From the NCBI GenBank assembly GCA_016716325.1, contig JADJWO010000007.1, positions 1 through 25,212 on the forward strand: 25,212 nucleotides of DNA. The letters are read 5' to 3'. Both the position numbers and the translations under genes were made by a program. Under the pieces are notes generated by a model. It searched no databases. It was not told the origin of the DNA and was given only the letters and a program-made list of their open reading frames with translations. Below are positions 1 through 9,023 of this stretch, piece after piece. How positions within the stretch are numbered: the stretch's first letter is position 1; every line of letters starts with the position of its first letter. The stretch is from Nitrosomonadales bacterium (GTDB lineage: Bacteria > Pseudomonadota > Gammaproteobacteria > Burkholderiales > Gallionellaceae).

Positions 1-1282
1 TGCTGAGCGTCCCGTCGATGCGGAACCGGATGATCGTATTGCGCTTCCCGGCATAGGTTGTCTCGACGTGGATGTCGGAAACGCCCTGGTTATAGGCATC
101 GAGAATCACTTTGTTGACCAGCCTGACCAGCGTGTTGTCCGACTCTGCGACCCCCTCCTCGGATGGCACCTCCTCACCCTCGTCAAGGACCAATTCCGGA
201 AGCCAGATCATCGATCTGTTGTGCACTCTCCTCCTTGTAGAACTGTTTGATGGCATGAAGGATGTCATCCTTCGTCGCCAGACAAGCTCCACATGCAGAT
301 TGGTCAAGAATTTCAGTTCGTTCAAAGGTTGCCAGTTCATCAGGTTTTCTGTCGCGACGATCAGCGTCTTTTCCGTGCAGTACAGCGGCATGATCGTATA
401 TTGGCTGACAAAGTTGAACGGGACGAGCCGGACAGCATTGGGATCGATGCTGTAATCCCTGACGATGACGAACGGGATACCCAGTTTTTTACCAGCATGC
501 GCTTGATGGTGTCTTCGTCGACGATGCCCATGCTGACAATGATCTCGCCAAGCGCTTTTTCCTGTCCAGCTTCTGTTTGGTCAACGCCGCGTCCAGCTCT
601 TCGGGTGTAATCAACTTTTCACGGATCAGCACGTCGCCGAGCTTCAAATTGGAGCCGGTCTGTCGCTTGACCGCCGCGATGAGCTGGTCCGGTGGAAACG
701 ATCTGCTCATCGGTCAGGTACTCGCCGATACGCTTGCTGCGCAACTGTTCCTGCTTCTCCAGCCCTGTCTCGACATCCTTCCGGGTGACGACATTCTCTT
801 TGATCAGCATCTCGCCGATCGACTCGCCTATGCGGTAGCTCTTGATCGCGTGTGCGGGAATGAAATACCGGATGACCGATTCCGCCGATTTTGGCAAATA
901 CAGATAGAGCCCCGATTTGTCTATGACGAAACCGACCGTCTCGCCATCGAGAGCCTTGCCGTTGGTAAACACAACCGAGCAGCTCTGCTTCTCGGACGGC
1001 TCGAATGAAGCGATATGTCTCTCATCTATCAAGCCCGCCTTCTTTTGCAGGGTCACCGGATGGGCCAGATGAAGCTGGTCGATGAAAGGAAGCTTCGGTC
1101 TGGAAATATCGCCATTGGCGGTCAATATCTCCAGCACCCCCTCCGCCGGGGGAAAAGCGCGTCAACTTCCTTGCACCTCGTGTCCGTCGTTGAACAGGAT
1201 AAGGCAGGGGTTCGCTCTCGAAGGTGTTCAAATCCTCCTTGAACTCATAATAGAACAGGGCCGGCCAATTGATGGGTTTCAT
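1..1282 (-). CDS. GspE/PulE/PilB-family secretion ATPase, N-terminal part (runs off the window, frameshifted)
   Basis: The conceptual protein starts at the ATG at 1282 (MKPINWPALFYYEF), with GGGAG five bases upstream. It continues with an N-terminal region containing two repeats of the kind seen in MshEN/T2SSE_N domains (for example IGEMLIKENVVTRKDVETGL and LGDVLIREKLITPEELDAAL). Next comes IPFVIVRDYSIDPNAVRLVP, and at the window edge VRLVNKVILDAYNQGVSDIH, which matches the start of the GspE/PilB ATPase domain. The Walker motifs lie outside the window. Family members power type II secretion or type IV pilus assembly from the cytoplasm, and which one cannot be told here. The frame changes near 1150-1190, 700 and 500-560 and again near 180-230, so the gene is read across several breaks that look like homopolymer errors. 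Confidence 0.8.
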
Positions 1283-1584
1283 GATTGCTCCCTGGATCGG
1301 TTCTTCAATACATCCGCCACTCGCCAAATCTCCGAATGAAACCTTGCGACACGATTTGGGCTTGATTCACTCTGCATTGCACAATCTGCGTCAGCGAGAC
1401 ACGAAATTTTCCCGTCTTCGAGCGGAAAAACCTGCGGCTGCATTTTGCACCCGCCAGACGAATTAATCCATATCTACCGACGGGTTCCGAACGCTTGAGG
1501 CTGACACCCGTGCGCTTCCCTTTTCAAGAACGCTTCCGGGTCCAGCCAATTCTGTCGCGTCCGCAAGCGTGGCTACCAATATCG
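1283..1584. other. Intergenic gap between the secretion ATPase and srkA
   Basis: These 302 bases separate the start of the GspE-like gene from the stop of srkA, both on the minus strand, so the promoter of the ATPase gene should lie here. I found no convincing -35/-10 pair, no strong terminator hairpin after srkA and no supported coding frame. Confidence 0.4.
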
Positions 1585-2567
1585 CTACGCCACCCATAGC
1601 GGCGGCTCGTCCATCAGCGCGATCTGCTCGCGCAGCTCCAGGATCCGGTCCTGCCAGTAGCGCTGCGTGTTGAACCAGGGAAAGGCGGCGGGGAAGGCCG
1701 GATCGTCCCAGCGCCGCGCCAGCCATGCCGAATAGTGGATCAGGCGCAGGGTGCGCAGCGCTTCGAGCAGGTGCAACTCGCGCGGGTCGAACTCGAAAAA
1801 TCCTCGTAACCCGCCAGCAGGTCGGAAAACTGGCGGGACTGATCAACGCGTTCACCGGACAACAACATCCACAGATCCTGTATCGCCGGCCCCATGCGGC
1901 TGTCGTCGAAATCCACGAAGTGCGGCCCGAGGTCGGTCCACAGCACGTTGCCAAGATGACAGTCGCCATGCAGTCGCAAGGATCTCACTTCTCCGGCGCG
2001 GTCGAAGCAGCGCCGCACGCCGTCCAGCGCCAGCGCGACCACGCCGCGATAGACTTCGTGCAACTCCGGCGGAATGAAATCGTGCGCCAGCGATATCCGG
2101 GCCGGCTCGACGCCGAAGCTGCCGACATCCAGCGTCGGGCGATGCCGGTAAGGTTGCAGCGCACCGACCGCATGGATGCGCCCGATGAACCGCCCCATCC
2201 ATTCCAGCGTGTCGCAATCATCCATCTCCGGTGCGCGTCCGCCATGTTTTGCGAATACGGAAAAACGAAAACCGTCGGATCTGTGCAGTGTTCGGCCGTC
2301 GATCGCCAGCGCGGGCACGACCGGGATCTCGCGTTCGGCCAGCAATGCGACGAATTGGTGTTCTTCCAGGATCGCGTCATCCGACCAGCGCGCAGCACGA
2401 TAGAACTTGGCGACCAGCGGCCCGTCCTCCATGCCAACCTGATAGACGCGGTTCTCGTAACTGCTGAGCGCCAGCAGTCGGCCGTCGCTACGCAGGCCGA
2501 TGCTGTCCAGCGCGTCCAGTACGGTATCGGGAGTCAGGTCGGAAAAAGACCGGGGTGCGCCATCCAA
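1585..2567 (-). CDS. srkA: Stress response kinase A (SrkA/YihE, RdoA family)
   Basis: This is a homologue of the E. coli YihE/SrkA serine/threonine kinase, an aminoglycoside-phosphotransferase-like fold acting in the cytoplasm during envelope and oxidative stress. Recognisable stretches in order are SYENRVYQVGMEDGPLVAKF, WSDDAILEEHQF, the catalytic LRLHGDCHLGNVLW (Brenner-type HGDCH), the metal-binding HFVDFDDSRMGPAIQDLWML, and the C-terminal LRLIHYSAWLARRWDDPAFP. Length, about 327 residues, matches the 328-residue E. coli protein. The likely start is the TTG at 2567 (MDGAPRSFSDLTPDTVLDAL), overlapping the end of the upstream cobD-like gene by about 34 bases; no ATG lies in frame. One base is missing in a T run near 1797 (GYEDF|FEFDPRE), shifting the last 70 codons. 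Translational coupling with the upstream gene is likely. Confidence 0.88.
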
Positions 2568-3503
2568 CCGAGCAGGCTGGCCAGCGTCAGCAGGGACAGC
2601 ATGAACAGCATGAACAGCACCGCGCGCCATACCAGCCCGATGGTGCTTTGCATGAAGTCGGCATCGGCATCGTCGCCGACGCCAAGTTCCGGACGGTCGA
2701 GCGGCAAGCCGTCCTGCGGGATCGGCATGCCCAGGCGCACACCCAGCGCGCCCGCGCCGCCCGCCAGCAATATCCCGGTTTCCGGGTCGGGCCATGCGGC
2801 AGACTGGGTGCGCCAGCAATGCGCGGGTCTTCGGAAGTTACCGACGATGGCAAAGGTACTGACCGTCAGGCGGACCGGCAACCACTCCAGCGCATGGAAC
2901 GCCTGCCGGGCGAAAGCACCGAATGCGCCCGTATCCGGATTGTCCCGGTTACCCCAGGCCTCCCGCAGGTACTGGCCGGCAGGTACAGCAGCGCGCCCGC
3001 CGCACCGCCCAGCCCGACCGCGCTGAACAGCACGAACCACACGACCACGACGAACACGTTGTACTGCGAGGCGAGCAGTGCCTCCTCGATGGTGACGCGC
3101 GCGACCTCTTCCGGCATTCCAGTTCGTGGGACGGGATGCCGCGCCACTGCGACAGCAGCGTACGCGCCCTCGTCGAGCCGCTCGTCGCGCAATGCCTGGT
3201 GGATGTCGGTGAAGTAGTGGCTGAACTGGCGAAAGCCCATGATGAGGTACAGCACCAGCACGTTGAACGCCCAGGCGAACAGCGGATGCGCGCGGTATAG
3301 CAGCAGGTACAGCACGATGGCCGCCAGCACTGCGGCAGCACGGCCAGCAGCCAGGCGATCCGCCCGTGTTCGCGTTCGCCCGCATTGAAGCGGCGGCGGA
3401 AGAAATCCGCATAGGCGGACAGCCAGCCGCGCAGGGTCTTGTGCGAGGAGCGCGGCCGCATCTGTTCCAGCAACAGCGCGGCGATCAGGGCGAACAGGCT
3501 CAT
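2534..3503 (-). CDS. CobD/CbiB-family integral membrane protein (AmpE-like)
   Basis: The protein begins MSLFALIAALLLEQMRPRSS at the ATG at 3503. It shows several hydrophobic segments (LAAIVLYLLLYRAHPLFAWA, ASQYNVFVVVVWFVLFSAVG), the family-typical RQFSHYFTDIHQALRDERLD, and ends with LVWRAVLFMLFMLSLLTLAS. Total length is about 322 residues. CobD/CbiB proteins make adenosylcobinamide phosphate, but the short forms beside srkA in betaproteobacteria are close to the AmpE branch and probably have another, unproven role in the inner membrane. No other cobalamin genes are present, which argues against a cobalamin function. The frame breaks near 3340, 3130 and 2960, all in GC-rich runs. The stop codon lies inside the srkA start region, so the two form an operon. 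Confidence 0.75.
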
Positions 3504-3606
3504 GGGGGCAAGGTGGCATCAAATTCAGACAGGGGGAAGATACCACAGGCACAGCCATTCATTCCAATACGGCAAGGAAGCCTCGAAAACCGTCGCGAAC
3601 GCAGCC

Positions 3607-3686
3607 GCTTGCGCGGGAATGACGAGGTTTTTTTCACTCGACTTCATTTCTGATCATCTTGTCCTGATTTATGGAAGGCTCAATAA
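3607..3686 (+). repeat. 80-bp dispersed repeat, copy A
   Basis: This segment starts at the right arm of a CCCGCTTGCGCGGG-type palindrome and ends TTTATGGAAGGCTCAATAA. It matches the reverse complement of 13376-13455 at 77 of 80 positions; the differences are at GACGAGG/GACGCGG, GATCATC/GATCGTC and GTCCTGA/GTTCTGA. It lies between cysN and the cobD-like gene. It looks like a mobile intergenic repeat rather than a gene. Confidence 0.9.
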
Positions 3687-3822
3687 AGCTGTCTCAAAAA
3701 TTAGCGAGGAGGGAGGGATGCAAGGCGCACGGAACGCAGCAACCGGAATGTACAGATAGTACATGAGGATTGCGAGTACCGCCAACGCCGCAGATGCCCT
3801 CCGCAGCAGTTTTAAGATAGCT
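3687..3822. repeat. 136-bp imperfect palindrome (MITE-like), abutting the cysN stop
   Basis: The left half (AGCTGTCTCAAAAATTAGCG...) and the reverse complement of the right half (AGCTATCTTAAAACTGCTGC...) align along about 65 bases with mismatches and small gaps. The centre is ATGTAC-AGATA-GTACAT (3748-3764). The right end touches the cysN stop codon at 3824-3826. The whole piece could fold into one long hairpin in RNA and may end cysN transcription. It carries no coding frame I can support. Confidence 0.7.
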
Positions 3823-3823
3823 T

Positions 3824-5075
3824 CTAAACGATCATTCCCGCCGCAACGGTGTTATTGGTCGCCTCATCGATGACGATGAAACTGCCGGTGCCATGATCGA
3901 CAAGATAATGGTCGAACACCAGCGGCTGCTGCACCTTCAGCCCGACCCGGCCGATGTCGTTCATGTTCAGCGCGGTGGCGGGATGCTGCTCCAGCGTGTT
4001 CACGTCGACGCGGTAATCAAGGCTGGAGAACAGGCATTTCACCGATCGTGTGGTGTGCTTGACGATGTATTTGCGGTTCCGGTCCAGCGGCGTCTCCGAC
4101 AACCAGCACAGGTTGGCATTGAATTCCCTTTGCGACGATGGGGATGCTGTCCGTCTTGACGAACATATCGCCGCGCGAGATGTCGATCTCGTCCTCCAGC
4201 GTCAGCGTCACCGATTGCGGCGCGTAGGCACGCTGCAGGTTGCCGTCGTAGGTGACGATCTCCTTGACGCGCGTGGAGCGTCCGCTGGGCAGGATGGTGA
4301 TCCGCTCGCCCACCGCGATCTCGCCCGATTCGATGCGCCCCATGAAGCCCCGGAAATCGTGGTGCTCCTCGGTCTGCGGGCGGCAAACCCATTGCACCGG
4401 GAAGCGGAAATCGGTGGTGTTGAGGTCGTGGTCGATCTCGATGGTCTCCAGCAGGTTCAGCAGCGTGCTGCCGCGATACCAGTCCAGGTTGTCGCCACGC
4501 TCCACCAGCATGTCGCCGTTCAGCGCGGACAGCGGCACGCAGGTGACGTTGTTCAGCCCGAGTTGCGCGGCGAATTCCAGATACTCCGTGCGGATCCTCG
4601 TTGAACCTGTCCTCGGAGTAATCGACCATGTCCATCTTGTTCACTGCCAGCACGATGTGCGGGATGCCCACCAGTCCGGCCAGGAAAGTGTGGCGGCGCG
4701 TCTGGGTCAGCACGCCCTTGCGTGCATCGATGAGATGATGACGAGGTTGGCGGTGCTGGCGGCCGTCACCATGTTGCGCGTGTATTGCTCGTGGCCCGGC
4801 GTGTCGCCGATGATGAACTTGCGCTTCGGCGTGGCGAAATAGCGGTAGGCCACGTCGATGGTGATGCCCTGCTCGCGCTCGGCCTGCAGACCGTCGGTGA
4901 GCAGCGACAGGTCGACCGACGCCATGCCGCGCTTCTCGCTGGTCTTGCTGATCGCCGAGAACTGGTCTTCGAAGATGGATTTCGAATCGTGCAGCAGGCG
5001 GCCGATCAGCGTGCTCTTGCCGTCGTCCACCGAACCGGCGGTGATGAAACGTAACAGTTATGTGGTGTCGCTCAT
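3824..5075 (-). CDS. cysN: Sulfate adenylyltransferase subunit 1 (GTPase CysN)
   Basis: CysN is the GTPase regulatory subunit of ATP sulfurylase, which makes APS from ATP and sulfate together with CysD. Visible GTPase motifs are G1 GSVDDGKSTLIGRLLHDS, G3 GDTPGHEQYTRNMVTAAS and G4 VLAVNKMDMVDY. Later stretches include MPLSALNGDMLVERGDNLDW and, at the end, GSFIVIDEATNNTVAAGMIV. The start is the ATG at 5075 (MSDTT), but codon 6 reads TAA, followed in frame by LLRFITAGSVDDGKST. Related proteins have a sense codon such as GAA there. Further breaks lie near 4725, 4600 and 4130. With these repaired the protein is about 417 residues. It follows cysD after a 135-bp gap filled with REP hairpins. Confidence 0.93.
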
Positions 5076-5117
5076 GATTTTGCACCTCTAAAATTCAATT
5101 TCTCTCAGAACCGGATT

Positions 5118-5204
5118 CCTTCCCCTCTCAGGGGGAAGGTTAGGATGGGGGTGAAACTCATGGCATCTACCCCCACCCCAGCCCTCCCCCTGCAAGGGGG
5201 AGGG
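5118..5204. repeat. Two REP-type hairpins between cysD and cysN
   Basis: The first hairpin pairs CCTTCCCC (5118-5125) with GGGGAAGG (5132-5139). The second pairs CCCTCCCCCT (5182-5191) with AGGGGGAGGG (5195-5204) around a 3-base loop, preceded by a CCCCCACCCCAG run. This is the familiar intergenic palindromic pair of many proteobacteria. Placed between two genes whose products form one enzyme, it could act as an RNA-stability or attenuating element. Confidence 0.85.
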
Positions 5205-5210
5205 AGTCAA

Positions 5211-6114
5211 TCAGAAGTACCCTTCCTTCTTGCGCAGCTCCATCGCCGCGTCCGATGTCTGGTCGTCCAGGCGCGTCGCGCCGCGTTCGGTGATGCGCGT
5301 GGTCGCGGTCTCCGCGATGATCTCCTGGACGGTGCGCGCGGTGGACGCCACCGGTGCGGTGCAGGTCATGTCGCCCACGGTGCGGAAGCGCACCGACACC
5401 ACTTCCACCTGTTCGCCCGGCTTGGGCTGCACCAGCTGCGACACCGGCACCAGTTGCCCGTTGCGGCGCATGATCTCGCGTTCGTGCGCGTAATAGATCT
5501 CGATGATGTGCAACTTCTCGCGCTCGATGTATTGCCAAATATCCATCTCGGTCCAGTTGGAGATCAGGAACACACGGATGTTCTCGCCGGGATTGACGCG
5601 CGCGTTGTACAGGTTCCACAGCTCGGGGCGCTGGTTCTTCGGGTCCCACTGACCGAACTCGTCGCGGAACGGAGATGCGTTCCTTGGCGCGCGCCTTTTC
5701 CTCGTCGCGCCGCGCGCCGCCCATGCAGGCGTCGAAACCGAACTCCTCGATGGTCTCCAGCAGCGTCACCGACTGGTAAGGATTGCGCGGCTTGCTCTCG
5801 TCCTGGATCACGATGGTGCCGCGCTTGATGGAACCCTCCAGCGAACGCACGATGAGCCGCTCGCCCAGATCGTTCGCCAGCTTGTCGCGGGTCGCAATCA
5901 CCTCGGGGAAGTTGTGCTCGGTGTCGATATGCACCAGCGGGAACGGGAACTTCGCCGGGCGGAACGCCTTCTCCGCAAGGCGCAACATCACGATGGAATC
6001 CTTGCCGCCGGAGAACAGCAGCGCCGGATTCTTACATTCGGCCGCGACCTCGCGCATGATGTGGATGGATTCGCTTTCCAGCGCATCCAGGTGGGTGAAG
6101 GGGTATGCAGTCAT
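5211..6114 (-). CDS. cysD: Sulfate adenylyltransferase subunit 2 (CysD)
   Basis: CysD is the catalytic ATP-pyrophosphatase-type subunit of ATP sulfurylase. The sequence reads MTAYPFTHLDALESESIHIM, the PP-loop LLFSGGKDSIVMLRLAEKAF, FPLVHIDTEHNFPEVIATRD, MGGARRDEEKARAKERI, and after one frameshift near 5670 LISNWTEMDIWQYIEREKLH, RTVGDMTCTAPVASTA and the C-terminus MELRKKEGYF. Length is about 301 residues, as usual. The ATG at 6114 aligns with the family start. An in-frame ATG at 6213 has a much stronger Shine-Dalgarno (AGGAGG) and would add 33 residues, discussed separately. The gene follows cysH and precedes cysN. Confidence 0.93.
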
Positions 6115-6213
6115 CGATTTGCTTTCATTTCCATAATCTTTTCGTTTCAAGGCTGCCCCAGGCGCATGAATGATACGCCCGGCCGGCCTCTCTTCCATCA
6201 ACAGTTCGCTCAT
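6114..6213 (-). CDS. Possible small ORF or N-terminal extension ahead of cysD
   Basis: An ATG at 6213 sits behind a strong ribosome site (AGGAGGGGAGATC). It reads MSELLMEERPAGRIIHAPGA and on into cysD in the same frame. If one A is missing from the AAACGAAAA run near 6145, the frame would instead end as IMEMKANR-stop, with the TGA overlapping the cysD ATG as ATGA. That is the usual arrangement for coupled genes. The surrounding error rate makes either reading possible. I recognise no family for the 33 residues. Confidence 0.35.
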
Positions 6214-6331
6214 GATCTCCCCTCCTAGGCGGGAACACCCTGTTCCGCGCCAGCCTGTAACGCGATCTCGACGATGCGCTCGCGGCCAGCCTGGAGAGAC
6301 GTCCTGTCCGCATGCACTCCGAAACCGTGGG

Positions 6332-7035
6332 CTACGCCCCCGCCAGGTTGGGCCTGTGGCTTACGTGTAAGCCACATTCCTTGTTTTCGGGGTTTTCCCA
6401 CCACCAGCGTCCGGCGCGGATATCCTCGCCCGGCGTGATGGAACGGTGCAGGGCGCGCACCCCAGGCTCGGATAGAACTGGTCGTGCAGCTTGTTGTAGG
6501 GCACGTCGTTCTGGCGGATATAGGCCCACACGTCGTTGTGGCTCCACTCCAGCAGCGGATTGAACTTCTGCGGCCCGTTGTCCGCATCGAAGGCGGAGAC
6601 TTCCAGCGTGCCGCGCGTCACCGCCTGGTCGCGGCGCATCCCGGTGATCCAGCGTCCTTGCCCTTCAGCGCGCGGCGCAACGGCTCGACCTTGCGCACGA
6701 AGCAGCAGCCCTTGCGCCTCTCCACACTGTCGTAAAGCCGTTGATGCCGTGCTGCGCGACATATTCTCGACCAGTTTCCCGTCCGGGAAATACACAGTCA
6801 ATGGCAAGGCATAGCGTTCGCGCACTTCCTGCATCAGGTCGTGGGTCTCTTGCGGCAGACGCCCGGTATCCAGGCTGAACATCCCGATATCCGGCTGGGG
6901 TTTTGCGATCAGGTCGGTCAGCACCATGTCTTCCGCGCCCAGGCTGTTGGCAAACGCCACGTGCCCGAATTCATGCACGGCCTGTTGCAACACGACGAGC
7001 GTGTCGGCGATCTTCTTGTTCAAATCCGTATTCAT
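6332..7035 (-). CDS. cysH: Assimilatory APS reductase (CysH family, [4Fe-4S] type)
   Basis: The enzyme reduces adenylyl sulfate to sulfite with thioredoxin. It starts MNTDLNKKIADTLVVLQQAV at 7035, overlapping the cysI stop as ATGA. Recognisable parts are FANSLGAEDMVLTDLIAK, MFSLDTGRLPQETHDLMQEV, and the iron-sulfur cysteine pair KGCCFVRKVEPL (in a shifted frame near 6700). Then follow NPLLEWSHNDVWAYIRQNDV, the second pair SLGCAPCTRSITPGEDIRAG, and the catalytic ECGLH near the C-terminus. Both cysteine pairs mark it as an APS rather than PAPS reductase, consistent with no APS kinase gene here. Breaks occur near 6735, 6655 and 6460. Sequence after ECGLH is uncertain. Confidence 0.9.
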
Positions 7036-8895
7036 TTCGGCAAAGCCTCCTTCAGGTCCAGTTGCCCATCTTTCTCGGTGGCGAATGCCGCGACCTTGAG
7101 CGTCCACGCATCCACCCTGGCGCTCGCCGATGAGACTGCATCGACATCGACATCTTCACTTGCCACGGCCTCGCGTGCGGCATGCGCGAACTCGGCGGCG
7201 ATCTCTTCCGGCGCCACCAGGTTGAGCACGTTGCCAGCACCCTCAGGTCGTCCTGGCGCTGCCACCCAGCAACTGCGCCACGCCGGAACCGAGCAGGCGC
7301 AGGATGGATTCGTTGCACTGCGCCGCCTCGACGTACTTGCGCTGGAACCCAGCGCATTGCGTACTCGCGCTCGTGCGCCGCCTCGAAGAAATTGCGCCCA
7401 CCGTGACCTGCAGAAGCGCCCGCGCATTCGCCACCGCCCAGGTTCACCACACGGAAGTCGCTCTTCTCGCCGAAGTCGTGGATCACCTCCTGCAACTGCG
7501 CCGGCGACACTTCCGCCAGATCGGCCAGCAGCTCCTTGAAATACTCCGGAGACTGCCGGCGCGCCCACGCGAAGAAACTGCCCTCGCCGCTTTTCAGGTG
7601 CTCGTCCTGCACGCGCTGGATCGCCTTGATGATGCGTGCCGCCGGCAGCGCCGGCCCCTTGAGCGCCAGTGCGCCGCCCGCCGTGCCCTGCCCCGCGAAA
7701 TACATCTGGTAGTGCGGCACCAGCTTGCCGTGCACGCGCTTCGCCTCGCCGTAGATGCCGATGTCGCCGGTCTCCGGTTGCGCGCAGCCGTTGTGGCAGC
7801 CGACACGCGGATGTGCAGGTCGGCCTTGCCGCCCGACAGTTTCGGCGCGACCACCGTGCTGCTGGTGATGCCGAGGCGGCAGGTCGAAGCGCCGGGGCAG
7901 GCCACCACGTTGTCGCCAGTCGCCGGTTCCCCAGTCCCAACAGCGTCAGGCCGCCGCGCAATGCCGCGAGCTTCCGCTCCGGCACGTTGAGCAACGCAAG
8001 ATTCTGGTCCTGCGTGCTGCGCACCTCGTCCAGACCGAGTTCGGACAACAGCACCGCCAGCCCGCGCAACTGATCCGCCGTGATGTCGCCGATGGGCAGG
8101 GCGACGGGCAGCACGAACAATCCTTCCTGCTTCTGCGCGAACAGCTTGCGCGGCGCGCCCTGCCCCCAGCGCAAGAATTGACGATTGCTGTTCTCGTTCG
8201 CCTCCTCGCCCGCTTGCGGGAGAGGGATTGAGGAGAGGGGTGGTGCCTGATGTGCATTCCACTCGCCCTGAGGAGCCGGCTGGTTCGCCAACGCATCGCG
8301 GGTGCGCGCGAATACTTCGCGATATATCTCGACGAGGCGTTCCGCGCAGAAACGCTCGACCAGAAACTGGATGCGCGACTTCGCCCGCTTGGTGCGGACG
8401 GGATATTTGTTGTGCAGCGTCACCAGCGCCTCCATCGCGAACAGCAGCTCGCGCTCGGGGATGAACTCCTCCACCACGATAGCCTCCCGCGGTTTGTGTC
8501 CCAGCCCGGCCGGTCATGTTGCGCACGGCATTACCGCAGGCCTCGCGCGAGGTCATGCCCACCGCGGCCAGACGTCGCATCGCCTCCGGCATCTTCGCCA
8601 GCGGGATGTAATGGATCTGGATGCTCTGGCGCGTGGTCAGGTGCGCGATGCCGTGCTGTGAGAATTCCGCCGCGATGGTGCTGACGGCATCCAGTTGCCG
8701 GGCAGTCAGACGCCCGCCCGGCACCTCGATGCGCAGCATGTTCACGCCCTCCTGGCGCTGGCCGTACACGCCCTGCTGCAGGCGGATGGCGGTGAATCGA
8801 TCGGAGTCGATGCCGCCCGCCTCGAACGTGGCCAGGGCCTGCTCGAAGCGGTCGATCTCTTCCAGGTCGGACGGGTTGCGTGCATTTAAGCTCAT
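7032..8895 (-). CDS. cysI: Assimilatory sulfite reductase hemoprotein (CysI/nitrite-sulfite reductase family)
   Basis: The protein reduces sulfite to sulfide with a coupled siroheme and [4Fe-4S] cluster. The start at 8895 (MSLNARNPSDLEEIDRFEQA) follows GAAAGG. Typical stretches are LRIEVPGGRLTARQLDAVST, HGIAHLTTRQSIQIHYIPL, MTSREACGNAVRNMTG and FALPVALPIG-like VLPVALPIGDITADQLRGLA. The cluster ligands are CPGASTC (7879-7899) and CHNGC (7784-7798), the C-X5-C and C-X3-C pattern of the family. Breaks lie near 8500, 7925, 7800, 7415, 7340 and 7245. A 49-bp REP element sits inside the reading frame at 8198-8246 and adds about 16 residues. No cysJ flavoprotein is visible, so the electron donor is unknown. 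Confidence 0.92.
8198..8246. repeat. REP-type palindrome inserted in the cysI coding sequence
   Basis: The stem CCCGC-TT-GCGGG (8209-8220) lies in a CCTCCTCGCCC...GAGGAGAGGGG context, the same style as common intergenic REPs. Read in the cysI frame it encodes APPLSSIPLPQAGEEAN with no stop, and conserved cysI sequence continues on both sides. Confidence 0.8.
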
Positions 8896-9023
8896 CTCAT
8901 TTACCTTTCAATCGAAGAAAATCTTCTTCCACGAAGAACACACCAAGTCCGAAACAAGCCCATCGATCTGCACTTGTATTCCGTTTTTATTTCGTGTGTT
9001 TTAGATGGGCCAATCACTATGAC
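8896..9023. other. cysI upstream gap with an AT-rich repeat
   Basis: This gap contains CCACGAAGAACACAC (8934-8948) and, in inverted orientation, ATTTCGTGTGTTTTAG (8990-9004). Similar CCACGAAAAACAC pieces recur at 19010-19044 and 19208-19237, so this is probably another dispersed intergenic repeat. I see no clear promoter, and cysI may be read through from the TSUP gene. Confidence 0.45.

Noticed and set aside
1725..3026. 433-codon open frame on the plus strand
   Set aside because: It is antisense to srkA and cobD, has low-complexity Arg/Ala/Pro-rich sequence, and the minus-strand frames match known families.
3439..3759. Open frames across 3439-3759 and 13354-13696 sharing LDFIS-LVLIYGRLNK
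   Set aside because: The shared peptide is only the translation of the 80-bp dispersed repeat; flanking residues do not match and there are no ribosome sites.
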